The notes: generated by a model from the letters alone, not told the origin. Positions 52,537 to 61,862 are shown, counted from the first letter of the stretch. The stretch: DNA of 64,000 bases from Epilithonimonas caeni DSM 17710 (GCF_000426465.1 NZ_AUFK01000018.1:62001-126000); one strand, 5' to 3'. Made by a program: numbers and translations.

Positions 52537-54816
52537 TTATTTCTTGATGAATTTCTCCTGATAAATTGCTTTATCGGTTACTACTCTTAAAATATAATTT
52601 CCTTTCAATAATTGAGAAACATTGATTTTTCCATCAACAATTTTGGTATTGATGACTTTTCCTGTAATATCAAATACAGAAATCTCAAAAATTTTGTCCT
52701 GAGTTTTGATATTCAGTACATCGGCTGTTGGATTTGGGTAGATACTCAGATTGATTTTCTTAACATTATCATTCACAGCCAACGAAGAGGATACTACAGT
52801 TAAGGTTTTATCAACCACTTTTCCGTTAGAATTAAAACTAACCACAATATTTGCTGTTCCTGCATTTTGTGGCGTTAGAACCAATTCTTCATCAGGATTG
52901 ATTTCAGCTAAAATCACATTGATATTGCTATTAGATTTAATTGATTTCAAAATAGAAACAGAAAGATTATCCGTATCGGTCACAATCGTTTTCAGGTCAA
53001 TCTTTGTAATTGCACTTGCATTGATTTCTGAAGGAAAAGCAGAACTCACAACCGGCAAAGTATTGTCAGGGAATACTGTGACAGCTGGAAACCAATAATA
53101 ATCATTCAAGGTTTTTGTATTCAGTAAAGCACCTGTATTGCTGTAAGTATGAATCCAGTTTTTCTGATAATGTGCACCGTAACCGCTTTCTGTTGTATTA
53201 AGGATTAATTCGTCAGAAACAGGATTAACTCTCAACGCCGCGCCGTAAGGAATTTGCTTGTAAGTTCCTTCCTGACCAGGAATCGTGATAAAATTGTCAA
53301 CCAATGTTTTTGTGGTTACATCAAATTTAATAACCTTCGTTCCAGACGTAAAAGCATTAACCGAGTTCATCCAGTACAATGCATTCTGCTGGTTACTGTA
53401 AGTAAAACTTCCTGCGTTCCAGGCACCCCAAGAACCTAGATATTGGGTTGCAGTAGAAAGCGCATATTCTGTTGTAGCAAAAGTTGTTGGATCAATGTTA
53501 ATCAACTTCTGATTTTGAATCGCCCAAACACTTCCATCCTTCGCCTGAACAACCGAATGGAAAGCACCCGAAATCGTCTGAATCAAAGTATTGGTTTTTG
53601 GGTCGATAATCAAAATGCCTGTAGATTGTTTCACAGCAAAAACATACTGCGAAGTTCTCACCATATTCCCGATTTGACCCGCATAAGCTGAACCTCCGCC
53701 AGTTCCCGCAATCATACTTCCAACCTGTAGATTATCGATGTCAAATAAAAAGATTCCGTTGGATGCACCGATGTAGCCCAAATGTTCATTCACACCAAGA
53801 AAAGAACGGCCGTCTCCTCCACCGATGTTGTCAAAGCCTTTGATTTTCTCCATTGTTATAGCATTAGCAACAACCAATCTTCCGCCCGGTGTGTATTGCG
53901 TATCTCCACCGTCAGCCGCTTGTTTGGAAATAAAATAGAACTTGTCCCCGTAGATTGTTCCAAACTGAGTTGTAGCACCAAAAGCCTGATTATTATTCTT
54001 CTCGCTGTAAACTCTGTAATAGATTTGGTCATTGTCTCCTACAAAATTCACAGAACCGTTCGTATGACCAAACCATTCTTCATTCACCATAAAATAACCT
54101 TTGGTAAAATCTGCTTGTGAAGAGTAAACGGAAACTGGTGTCAATGTTGAAGAAATATCTGGTGAATTAAATTCTGGATTGAAATTCCATACATCCCAAG
54201 AACCATTCTCCAACTGTCTGCTACTAGCTCCCAACCCAGAATATCCAAAATCTGCATCTGCCGGGTCTTTTACCCAATACGACCAATAACCTTTGCTCAT
54301 CCAACCAGCTTGCCAATGGTCATCAGCATCCTTTGCTGTGTAATCGTCAAAATCATAAGCTGTTGTATTGATAATTCCATCAACTGGATAAAACGGATAT
54401 GTTGCATTCCCTCCTTTGATAAGAGCATTAGTATCATTTCCATCAAGGTCAAAACCAAGTCCACCAATTGCACTTCCAAATTGTGTTCCTTGGTATAATA
54501 ATGAAAAGAAACGCTTATCTGCCTTTGCAATCGCTTTCAGCATATCTTCGCCCGTTGCGTTTCCGTCCCATTTGAAGCCCCAAACCAGAGCATCCGGATT
54601 TTTAGCATCATTCCATTGAACAACAAAAGCCGCTTTGTTAGAACCTGTTCCAACCCAATAGACGATATCATCCATCGTGAAATCTGATTTTTTGGATTGA
54701 ATTTTTTTAATAGAGTTCGTTTTGAGGTCATTTCTCGGAATTCCCTGAACTGTGACTTGTGCATTGGTAAAAAATGCAAAGAACAACAGCAATGTCAAAA
54801 GATAAAACTTTTTCAT
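52537..54816 (-). CDS. T9SS-sorted DUF5074-type propeller protein of the cobalamin operon
   Basis: A 759-residue secreted protein with a signal peptide (to about 19), an N-terminal domain (about 45-225; DIVYWVGTGSNKAAFVVQWN, SAIGGLGFDLDGND, DDHWQAGWMSKGYWSYW), a beta-propeller of DUF5074/YncE character (about 265-560; GGRLVVANAITMEKIKGF, HLGYIGASNGIFLFDIDN, GILIIDPKTNTLIQTI), an Ig-like linker and a sorting domain (SIYPNPTADVLNI). Last gene of the riboswitch-controlled operon, 34 nt after the preceding one. Surface cobalamin or corrinoid capture is inferred, because DUF5074 includes the Bacteroides B12-binding protein BtuG. Confidence 0.8.
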   Translation of the reverse strand: MKKFYLLTLLLFFAFFTNAQVTVQGIPRNDLKTNSIKKIQSKKSDFTMDDIVYWVGTGSNKAAFVVQWNDAKNPDALVWGFKWDGNATGEDMLKAIAKADKRFFSLLYQGTQFGSAIGGLGFDLDGNDTNALIKGGNATYPFYPVDGIINTTAYDFDDYTAKDADDHWQAGWMSKGYWSYWVKDPADADFGYSGLGASSRQLENGSWDVWNFNPEFNSPDISSTLTPVSVYSSQADFTKGYFMVNEEWFGHTNGSVNFVGDNDQIYYRVYSEKNNNQAFGATTQFGTIYGDKFYFISKQAADGGDTQYTPGGRLVVANAITMEKIKGFDNIGGGDGRSFLGVNEHLGYIGASNGIFLFDIDNLQVGSMIAGTGGGSAYAGQIGNMVRTSQYVFAVKQSTGILIIDPKTNTLIQTISGAFHSVVQAKDGSVWAIQNQKLINIDPTTFATTEYALSTATQYLGSWGAWNAGSFTYSNQQNALYWMNSVNAFTSGTKVIKFDVTTKTLVDNFITIPGQEGTYKQIPYGAALRVNPVSDELILNTTESGYGAHYQKNWIHTYSNTGALLNTKTLNDYYWFPAVTVFPDNTLPVVSSAFPSEINASAITKIDLKTIVTDTDNLSVSILKSIKSNSNINVILAEINPDEELVLTPQNAGTANIVVSFNSNGKVVDKTLTVVSSSLAVNDNVKKINLSIYPNPTADVLNIKTQDKIFEISVFDITGKVINTKIVDGKINVSQLLKGNYILRVVTDKAIYQEKFIKK

Positions 54817-54850
54817 TTTTAATTGATTTAAATAATTTTATTGTTGAATT

Positions 54851-56029
54851 TTATTTTAAATGTAAATCGTAAGCACCAGCAACTTCTGTAGAAACTTCTC
54901 CCAGCCAGCCCGCTTCCTGATTGACTCCGGTATAAACTTTCACGAAATCGATTCCGGGAAGTTTGACGTAATTGCCGTTCTTGTCAACTGCCCAAGAGAT
55001 ATCGATGTTGGAAGCTTCGTCATTATTCGGAGCATTGTCCGCGTATCCAAATTCATAGGATTTTCCAACCCAATAAGTTCCGGTTCCACTTTGGTCGTAG
55101 TAATTGTTTGCTAACTTAGTTCCCATGAAACTGTAACAAGCATCCGAAATCCATAATGGATAATAACTCTGAATGTGGAAAACATTTTTGGTCTTAAAGC
55201 CTGAATTCCCCAAGTTATCTGTCCATTTTATATATTCCACATCGTTTTCCCAATATTCGTTTCCGGGAACTGGCGGTTTGTTTTCATCGGGTTTGAAGTA
55301 ATTGACCGCGTAATTCTTGGCCGTTGTATTTTTGAAATACTCGCTGCCAGCAATCTCGTACCATTCGTCTTCATCGGGTTTTCCGTTCTTATTCTTGTCA
55401 TAGGCCACGAGAATAATTCCCGGCTCACAAGAACCTGCACGTTCTTGCGAAGATAGATCGCCCCAAAAAGCATTACCCAAAATTTTGAAATCACGCCCAT
55501 TCATATTTGGAATCGTGTGGTCGAAACCGAAAGTGACATAGCCTCCAAATCCGCCCAGCGAAATCATCGAAGAATTGGAACCCACCAAGGAGTGTTTCGC
55601 TTTCTGAATCATCTGTTCCGAAGTATTTCCGGCAATATATTCAGGAATCTCGTTTATGAATTGTCCCACCGCAGGACGGAAATCAAAAACGTTTGAAATG
55701 TATTTGCTGTAAGAAACAGATTCTTTGTTGACAATGATTTTTGAATTGTAAGTTGTCGTTCTTCCATCACTTTCAACCTTCAGAGTTAAAGGATAAGTTT
55801 TCGCGAATGGACTAATAAATTCCAAGGTTGAATTCTCTGAAATAACAGAATCATTGACACTCCAAGTGAAAGTTCCTGAAATGTTGGTTAGGATATTCAG
55901 GACTTTAAAACGGTCAACTGAGTAAGATTCCGCAAGACTAAATGTATTGTCATCATCATCGTTTTTACAGGAAATTATTCCTATAGTAAACAATGACAAT
56001 AAAGTAAGTTTTAGAAATTTATGTCTCAT
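54851..56029 (-). CDS. PKD-like surface lipoprotein of the cobalamin operon
   Basis: A 392-residue lipoprotein (lipobox TIGIISC, Cys21, followed by an acidic KNDDDDN linker that resembles a surface-export signal). It has a PKD/Ig-like N-terminal domain (FTWSVNDSVISENSTLEF) and a larger C-terminal domain with GGFGGYVTFGFDHTIPN, GNAFWGDLSSQERAGSCEPG and DKNKNGKPDEDEWYEIAGSE, a calcium-loop-like stretch. I do not recognise a biochemical function. The start at 56029 is chosen for the lipobox; the longer in-frame start at 56107 would run through a 20-bp palindrome. Confidence 0.78.
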   Translation of the reverse strand: MRHKFLKLTLLSLFTIGIISCKNDDDDNTFSLAESYSVDRFKVLNILTNISGTFTWSVNDSVISENSTLEFISPFAKTYPLTLKVESDGRTTTYNSKIIVNKESVSYSKYISNVFDFRPAVGQFINEIPEYIAGNTSEQMIQKAKHSLVGSNSSMISLGGFGGYVTFGFDHTIPNMNGRDFKILGNAFWGDLSSQERAGSCEPGIILVAYDKNKNGKPDEDEWYEIAGSEYFKNTTAKNYAVNYFKPDENKPPVPGNEYWENDVEYIKWTDNLGNSGFKTKNVFHIQSYYPLWISDACYSFMGTKLANNYYDQSGTGTYWVGKSYEFGYADNAPNNDEASNIDISWAVDKNGNYVKLPGIDFVKVYTGVNQEAGWLGEVSTEVAGAYDLHLK

Positions 56030-56058
56030 TTTTGTTGATTTAATTTTATTAAGATTGT

Positions 56059-56107
56059 TTGTCATTCCGTAGGAATCTAAACTGCCGAGATTCCTACGGA
56101 ATGACAA
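56059..56107. repeat. Perfect 20-bp inverted repeat
   Basis: TTGTCATTCCGTAGGAATCT (56059-56078) and its exact complement (56088-56107) enclose a 9-nt loop, in the gap between the PKD-like and BtuG-like genes. It has no T-run, so it is a REP-like palindrome or mRNA processing hairpin inside the operon. Confidence 0.85.
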
Positions 56108-56141
56108 TATTGTGTTATATCTCTAAATGCATATCTCATAG

Positions 56142-57272
56142 CTACTTATACAGAAAAACAAAATGTGCTGGGATGTTTCCGGCTTCGGTTTTCCATTTGA
56201 ATTTTCCGTTTTTATCAAAGCAATAGACAAATCCCGTGGAAACATAGTTCCGTGCATCGGTCATATAAATGTCTTCTGTGATCGGGTTGACGGCGATTCC
56301 GTAAGGCGTTTTGATCGCGTCTACATATTCCTGGTCGATGATCTTGCTGGAGATGATCTGCTCCGTTTTCACATCGATGATGCCGAAAGATTTGGTGTAG
56401 GCGTGCGTGTTGTAATTGAACTCGTTGCCATAATAATAGAGTTTGCCGTTCACAATCGTCATCTCGCTGACCGCAATTTTAAAGTCTTTTTTGACCGTTC
56501 CGATTTTGGAATCAACTAAAAATAAACTTGACGGAACATTATAATAATCGCCTCTGGAACTCACATACAGATCGCCATCATTATCCTTCGCAATGTGATG
56601 AAGATTAATTGCCACATCGATTTTATTAGTTTCAGTAAATGTGTTCAAATCAACGACTGAAACGGTTCTATCATAATTAGGAAAACGATAACCACCTGAG
56701 TTTGCCACATAAAGATCGTTCCCGACAATCTGCATTTCTTCAGGCTGATAACCAACCACAACTTCCCTTTTTATGGAAAGCGAAACCGTGTCAATTTCAG
56801 CGACTTTTCCAAGTGGCGCATTTGGATTTAGAACAACCGGACCTGCGTAACTTGAAGCATAAACTTTCCCGTCTTTGAACGTGACATATCTGCAATTTTC
56901 AAGATTGATGGTTTTGATTCGTTTGGCAGTTTTTGCGTCCAGAACTTCGATTTTGTTGGATACATTGATGACCGCGTACATTTTGCTACCGTAGATTTTG
57001 ATGTCATTTCCAACATCGCCCAATTCCTTCACCACATCCGGATTGATGCTCGCATAAATATTCCTGTGATATGTTCCAGTTGTGTAATCGAAGAAATCCA
57101 AAGTTGCCTTGTTGCTTCCCATATTGCCTTCGTTCAAAAGATAAAACCCTTTGATAGCGGTATTTTCTGGTGGAGCAAGACCTTCTTCAACTTCAGGGCG
57201 AACGATTATTTCATCTGTTCTACAAGACATGAGGCAAAGTAAGATCAACATAAAAAAGTTTATTTTCTTCAT
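56142..57272 (-). CDS. BtuG-like beta-propeller lipoprotein (DUF5074/YncE type)
   Basis: A 376-residue lipoprotein (LCLMSC, Cys17) with seven-bladed propeller-type repeats: YAVINVSNKIEVLDAKTAKR, GYQPEEMQIVGNDLYVANSG, DRTVSVVDLNTFTETNKIDV and TPYGIAVNPITEDIYMTDA. In Bacteroides, BtuG is a propeller lipoprotein that binds cobalamin with very high affinity and sits on BtuB. Its 4-nt overlap with the BtuB-like gene and the riboswitch upstream make the same role likely here. Confidence 0.85.
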   Translation of the reverse strand: MKKINFFMLILLCLMSCRTDEIIVRPEVEEGLAPPENTAIKGFYLLNEGNMGSNKATLDFFDYTTGTYHRNIYASINPDVVKELGDVGNDIKIYGSKMYAVINVSNKIEVLDAKTAKRIKTINLENCRYVTFKDGKVYASSYAGPVVLNPNAPLGKVAEIDTVSLSIKREVVVGYQPEEMQIVGNDLYVANSGGYRFPNYDRTVSVVDLNTFTETNKIDVAINLHHIAKDNDGDLYVSSRGDYYNVPSSLFLVDSKIGTVKKDFKIAVSEMTIVNGKLYYYGNEFNYNTHAYTKSFGIIDVKTEQIISSKIIDQEYVDAIKTPYGIAVNPITEDIYMTDARNYVSTGFVYCFDKNGKFKWKTEAGNIPAHFVFLYK

Positions 57273-59284
57273 AATGTAAAGCTTAAAATGAGTTTGAAAT
57301 TCCGTCCGGGCATTGGATAATTAAGCACCACGTCATAGTATTGATTGAAGATATTATTGACCTCTAAACTGGCTTTGAACTGATTATTTTTCCAATTCAT
57401 TTTTTTCTGGATCGATAAATCGTGTGTGTACCAAGGCTGGATATAATTGTATTGGATGTTGTTCTGCTGGCCATCGTAACGCTCGCCGACATACATAAAA
57501 CTGTAATTGAAACTCCAATCCTTGTAATCCGACATCAAAGAAAAAGTTCCGGAATGCCGAGGCGTATAAGGAATTTGGTCACCAAAATAAGTTTCGTTCC
57601 TGTCGGAAAAATCTCTCGCTCTTTGAAAGGTGTAACTTACCAAAGGTTTAAGCTTGATGTTCCCAACGAGCAAATCAGCCTGAACATTGACATCTGTTCC
57701 GATGATTTCCACTTCGCCAAGATTCAGCATCATCCAGCGGAACATATTTCCGGTTGGTGCCGCGATGATTTTGTTTTTCACTTTGTTAAAATAACCGTCG
57801 ACTTTTGCATAGAAACTTTGAAGAACCCAGTTCTCAAAAGACTTCTGATACGTGAATCCAAGATTGTACTGATTGGTAAATTCTGGTTTCAGAAAAGCAT
57901 TTCCGATCATTGTGTAATACAAATCATTAAAAGTCGGCATTCGGAAAATCCGTTTGTAAAAAGCTCTCACCGTAAAATCATTGTAATCAAAAGGCTGATA
58001 ACTGAGAAAAGCGGCCGGCGTCCATTCGGTTTTGTCCGGCGATTTGGCATTTTTCTCCACATCTTCGTGCACGAAAGTTCCAAGCAGACTTCCTAGGAAT
58101 TTCAGTTTTTCCCATTGGTAGGTTGTGGCAAAAGCAAGCAACGAAGTGTAACGCGTCGGATACGAAAAGTTGACCAGATCCGCATCCAGATTGTTGTACT
58201 GGAAGTCAAAACTGGTGCTGAAATCCCAGTTCTGAGTCACGGAATAAATATTGGAGGAAGACAAATAAATCTCTCTCTGGATGTATTGATTCTGGATTTT
58301 TATGGATGAAACCGTATCGATGTAATGTGTGAAATCGTAAGCGAATTTGGCTTTGAACTGCGTTTCTAATTTGGGAAATAACTTCTTTCTGAAATTGGCC
58401 TGAATAAAATAATTCTCGTCCACCAACCTTTGTCCTCGTCCATCAAACCGGTTATTGACAATTGCCGCTGGAATGCCACGGTCAGAGAGATAGCCGTAAC
58501 TTCGGATATTCCAACTTCCGTTATTGATAATGCCGTGAAAACTGGTTTCGAAACGTTTGGCCTTGATGTCGGAATCGAACCGCTTTGCAATCGTGTCATA
58601 AGCTGTTGTGCCATCCGGATATTTTTTGTGATAACGGAATCTGTAAATACCATCACTTTGCAAAAATTCTGAACTGAAACTAGCCGAAACTCTGTCCGAA
58701 ATCTTCTGTTCCAACCGGAAAGAAGGATTGAACAAATCGATAGAACTATTTTTGAGCCTAAGAACGAGATTTGTTTTTTTATTAAATTTAAATTGAGGCG
58801 TTTTTGGTTGAAGATAAATCGAACCTGATGAACCAAAATCTCTTGCAGGCTGGAAAATCTCGCTTTTTTGTCCGTTGTAAAGAGAAATTTCCTCGATGTC
58901 GTCCAAAGAAAATCTTCCTAGATCGACTAATCCATTTTGCGCATTCCCAAGTTGAATTCCGTCATAGAAGACACCAACATGTTGGCTTCCCATACTTCGG
59001 ATATTGATGGTTTTCAGTCCGCCAATTCCACCGTAATCTTTGATCTGAACGCCTGAAAAATATCGCAGTGCGTCTGCAACAGATTGACTGTTGAGTCTTT
59101 CCAGTTTCTCTCCGGAAATTGTCTGAGCAGGAAGAATCTCTTTGAAATCCTTTTTGTAAACATCAACTTTGAGAATCTCTGTCTCGACCGTATCTTTTCT
59201 GGACTGGGAAAAACATAGCGAGGAAGCTGTCACCACTATTGCAACAACTGTTTTATAAAGTCGAAAAGTAAATCGTGTCACCAT
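57269..59284 (-). CDS. btuB: TonB-dependent cobalamin receptor (BtuB-like)
   Basis: A 671-residue outer-membrane receptor. It has a signal peptide (to about residue 26), TonB-box region (TEILKVDVYKKD), plug domain (LNSQSVADALRYFSGVQIKD; GGIGGLKTINIRSMGSQHVG; VDLGRFSLDDIEEISLYNGQ) and a 22-strand barrel ending in FKLILSFTL. It lacks a carboxypeptidase-like N-domain, unlike SusC. The upstream cobalamin riboswitch makes cobalamin or another corrinoid the likely substrate. No btuCDF inner-membrane genes lie in the window. Confidence 0.9.
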   Translation of the reverse strand: MVTRFTFRLYKTVVAIVVTASSLCFSQSRKDTVETEILKVDVYKKDFKEILPAQTISGEKLERLNSQSVADALRYFSGVQIKDYGGIGGLKTINIRSMGSQHVGVFYDGIQLGNAQNGLVDLGRFSLDDIEEISLYNGQKSEIFQPARDFGSSGSIYLQPKTPQFKFNKKTNLVLRLKNSSIDLFNPSFRLEQKISDRVSASFSSEFLQSDGIYRFRYHKKYPDGTTAYDTIAKRFDSDIKAKRFETSFHGIINNGSWNIRSYGYLSDRGIPAAIVNNRFDGRGQRLVDENYFIQANFRKKLFPKLETQFKAKFAYDFTHYIDTVSSIKIQNQYIQREIYLSSSNIYSVTQNWDFSTSFDFQYNNLDADLVNFSYPTRYTSLLAFATTYQWEKLKFLGSLLGTFVHEDVEKNAKSPDKTEWTPAAFLSYQPFDYNDFTVRAFYKRIFRMPTFNDLYYTMIGNAFLKPEFTNQYNLGFTYQKSFENWVLQSFYAKVDGYFNKVKNKIIAAPTGNMFRWMMLNLGEVEIIGTDVNVQADLLVGNIKLKPLVSYTFQRARDFSDRNETYFGDQIPYTPRHSGTFSLMSDYKDWSFNYSFMYVGERYDGQQNNIQYNYIQPWYTHDLSIQKKMNWKNNQFKASLEVNNIFNQYYDVVLNYPMPGRNFKLILSFTL

Positions 59285-59337
59285 TAGCTCATATCGAATA
59301 ATGATGACGCCAATGGATGTAAGAAAGCAATGACAAA

Positions 59338-59355
59338 GTACAATTTGGATTGTAC
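59338..59355 (-). promoter_or_regulatory. Hairpin between cobalamin aptamer and btuB start
   Basis: GTACAAT-TTGG-ATTGTAC, 7-bp stem, 54 nt upstream of the btuB ATG. Could be part of the riboswitch expression platform. There is no T-run, so translation control is more likely than termination. Confidence 0.4.
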
Positions 59356-59404
59356 AAAATCATTGTTGACTAAGCTTTATTCCACGAAAGCGTCAATTAT
59401 TTTA

Positions 59405-59575
59405 AACTTCTGGCAGGTCTTCTGACTTACTTCATTTTTGAGATCCTTCCCATCCGCCAAGGCGAACAGTGGATATAATTTTCAAAAACCTTTGTGTGAA
59501 GCTTACAGCAGCGGGTCTGCTCCGGATTTTCACCGGATTCCCTATTAAGTGCTTTTTACAGCTCACCAGATTGGC
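59405..59575 (-). promoter_or_regulatory. Cobalamin riboswitch
   Basis: Read on the minus strand the conserved elements appear in order: P1 5' strand TCTGG with GGTGAGCTG, GGGAATCCGGTGAAAATCC, GGAGCAGACCCGCTGCTGTA, CCACTG, GGGAAGGATC, and the closing AAGTCAGAAGACCTGCC with CCAGA pairing back to TCTGG (59409-59413 with 59566-59570). These are the hallmark B12-aptamer motifs. It lies about 120 nt before the BtuB-like gene. The rest of the 441-nt gap 59285-59725 has no gene. Confidence 0.95.
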
Positions 59576-59725
59576 GCAAAGATATATAAAATAGCTTTAT
59601 AAAAAACTGATGTTGGTCATTTGATTGAAATTCAATACAAAACCTGATAATCTATTATAAATTAACTTTAAAACAAAAAACAGTGATAAGAATTCTCATC
59701 ACGATCATAAATTCCAGGTGATGAT

Positions 59726-60061
59726 CTAATGAATCAAATCTGCCTTTACAAACGCAATTTTATCATTTTTAAAAATAAAATCAAAACTTCCTCCAATTTT
59801 ACCTTCCGGAAAATCACCTGTGAATTCTACTTCCAGATAAGCGGAATTTTCTTTGATTTCTAATTTTCTCAATTCTGTTTGAGTTTGATAACCTATAAAA
59901 TAACTTTCGAAATAATCTTTGATTCCGTCGTGACCAATAAATTTTCTTCCAACTGACGGGTCATCTAAAATGGCATCTTCCAGATAAAATTCCAGATATT
60001 TTTCGGTGTCGTAACTGTTGCTGACTACAATCCAATCGTTGATAAACTTTTCTATATTCAT
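59726..60061 (-). CDS. SnoaL/NTF2-like protein
   Basis: A 111-residue cytosolic protein of the NTF2-like superfamily: MNIEKFINDWIVVSNSYDTE, YLEDAILDDPSVGRKFIGHD, then LEVEFTGDFPEGKIGGSFDF. The start at 60061 is chosen because it gives the normal domain N-terminus; the longer frame overlaps the AraC gene. It may be an enzyme or a ligand-binding protein for the same substrate as the SDR in the operon. Confidence 0.82.
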   Translation of the reverse strand: MNIEKFINDWIVVSNSYDTEKYLEFYLEDAILDDPSVGRKFIGHDGIKDYFESYFIGYQTQTELRKLEIKENSAYLEVEFTGDFPEGKIGGSFDFIFKNDKIAFVKADLIH

Positions 60062-60068
60062 TTTAAAA

Positions 60069-60980
60069 TTAGTTATGATAAAAACCTTGTTTGAATTGCA
60101 CAGGCGTCTGGCTGGTTTTATTTTTGAATAACTTGTTGAAAGACTGAGGATGCTCGAAACCCAGTAGATAAGCAATTTCTGCGACAGAAAGCTGAGTTGT
60201 AGTGAGGTAATCTTTGGCCTTTTCGATGAGTTTCTCATGGATAAGTTGCTGGGCGTTTTGTCCCGTTAAAGAACGAAGCATATCGCTCAGATATCTTGGG
60301 GAAAGACTGAGTTTGGCCGCTAAAAATTCGACCGTTGGCAAACCTTTATTCAAACCTTGTTCCTTGTCGAAATAAACATTTAAAAGCTCTTCGATTTTTG
60401 AAAGTAAATCGTTGTTTACAGCTTTTCTGGTAATGAATTGCCGCTTGTAGAAGCGGTTGCTGTAATTGAGCAGAACCTCTATGTGTGAAATGATGACATC
60501 CTGACTGAAATCGTCAATCGTGTTATTCAGTTCTTCCTTGATATTATCAAAAACCGAAAAAATCATCTGCTTTTCTTTGTCCGATAAAAACAGGGCTTCG
60601 TTCGCCGAATAAGAGAAAAATCCGAAGCTTTTAATTCGGGTTGCCAATGAATAGTTTCTCAGAAAATCGGGATGGATCAACAGAGTCACACCTTCATACT
60701 CCATATCATCCATGCTTGTGGAAAGCAGTTGATTCGGGGCCGTAAAAACCATTCCGCCTTCATCAAAATCGTAATAGCCTTGTCCGTAACCAATTTTACC
60801 TTTCAGAGTTTTCTTGTAAGAAATTTTGTAGAAATTGAACAGAAAATGCTGGTTCAAAAGATCATCCTCAACAATCATATTCGTATTATCGTTAATGCTG
60901 ATCAAAGGATGAACAGGCTTACCAAAATTCAACATCTCATGGAGCCGGGATATAGAATCTACTTTTATCGGATTATTCAT
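60069..60980 (-). CDS. AraC-family transcriptional regulator
   Basis: A 303-residue regulator with an N-terminal sensor and a C-terminal AraC domain (TVEFLAAKLSLSPRYLSDML; LSVAEIAYLLGFEHPQSFNK; KTSQTPVQFKQ). It is 13 nt after the SDR gene and 7 nt before the NTF2-like gene, so the three form one transcript. The direct repeat GCCAAAATGA at 61863-61893 in the divergent gap is a plausible target. Confidence 0.9.
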   Translation of the reverse strand: MNNPIKVDSISRLHEMLNFGKPVHPLISINDNTNMIVEDDLLNQHFLFNFYKISYKKTLKGKIGYGQGYYDFDEGGMVFTAPNQLLSTSMDDMEYEGVTLLIHPDFLRNYSLATRIKSFGFFSYSANEALFLSDKEKQMIFSVFDNIKEELNNTIDDFSQDVIISHIEVLLNYSNRFYKRQFITRKAVNNDLLSKIEELLNVYFDKEQGLNKGLPTVEFLAAKLSLSPRYLSDMLRSLTGQNAQQLIHEKLIEKAKDYLTTTQLSVAEIAYLLGFEHPQSFNKLFKNKTSQTPVQFKQGFYHN

Positions 60981-60993
60981 TTCTTAATTTTTT

Positions 60994-61803
60994 TTAGTTG
61001 AGCAAATTTCCAAAAACCATCTGTTTCATCTCCTGAACTGCCGCCTCTGAACCGATTTCCAAACGACGGTTGTACAACTGGTTGGCAAATTCTCCCGTCA
61101 CATATCTCAACTGGTTTTTCCCGTCTGTGGCAGCTTCATAAACCACATCTGCAATCCACTCCACAGGTTCGAAGTTATCGGGATTCATCAGCCCAAATAA
61201 TTTCTGCATTCCATCTTCATAAGCGGGATGATTGGCAATGGCTAAAGATTCTCCTGCAAAATTAGTTTTAATTCCGCCCGGCGCAATAGTTTTTATCCCT
61301 ACATTATGCAAAGACAGTTCAAAAGACATACTTTCGCTCCAGCCTTCCAAGGCCCATTTTGTAGCGTGATAAAGCGAATCCAAAGGAAAAGTCAACAGTC
61401 CGCCAATTGATGTCGTGGTAATGAATAATCCGTTTCTGTTTTTTCTGAAATAAGGAATGAAAGCCTGCGTCACACGAATCACGCCCAATAAATTGGTGTC
61501 TAATTGTTTCACGATCTGTTCGTCTGTCAAAGCTTCCAAAGCACCAATCAGACCGTAACCGGCATTATTGAAAACCACGTCGATAGTATGAAGTTCAATC
61601 GCCTTTTTTACCGTTTCCTGAATCTGCTCCAGATTGGTAACGTCCAACGGAAGTAAGGTTACATTTTCCAATTGGGAAAGTTCGGTTTCTTTTTCGGGAC
61701 TTCTCATCGTTGCGATGATGTTCCAACCTTTTGACTGAAATAATTTGGCAGTAGCTTTCCCTAATCCTGAAGAAGCGCCTGTAATGAAAATTGTTTTTTG
61801 CAT
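60994..61803 (-). CDS. Short-chain dehydrogenase/reductase
   Basis: A 269-residue classical SDR with the cofactor motif TGASSGLGKA, NNAGYGLIGALEAL, active-site Ser in TTSIGG and YHATK (Tyr/Lys). The C-terminal part (IAPGGIKTNFAGESL) matches the retinol-dehydrogenase-like SDRs often found next to AraC regulators in Bacteroidetes. Substrate unknown. First gene of a three-gene operon. Confidence 0.9.
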   Translation of the reverse strand: MQKTIFITGASSGLGKATAKLFQSKGWNIIATMRSPEKETELSQLENVTLLPLDVTNLEQIQETVKKAIELHTIDVVFNNAGYGLIGALEALTDEQIVKQLDTNLLGVIRVTQAFIPYFRKNRNGLFITTTSIGGLLTFPLDSLYHATKWALEGWSESMSFELSLHNVGIKTIAPGGIKTNFAGESLAIANHPAYEDGMQKLFGLMNPDNFEPVEWIADVVYEAATDGKNQLRYVTGEFANQLYNRRLEIGSEAAVQEMKQMVFGNLLN

Positions 61804-61862
61804 TGTAAATTTTGTTTAAATTTTATAATACAAATGTCCGCAGAAGCGCAGATGGAAATGTT

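Noticed and set aside
56030-56107. Longer N-terminus for the PKD-like lipoprotein
   Set aside because: It would translate a 20-bp perfect palindrome and bury the lipoprotein signal 26 residues in. The ATG at 56029 gives a normal lipobox.
57422-58096. 224-codon plus-strand frame opposite the btuB-like gene
   Set aside because: Antisense to a clear TonB-dependent receptor. The translation is Ile/Val/Arg mixture without domain features.
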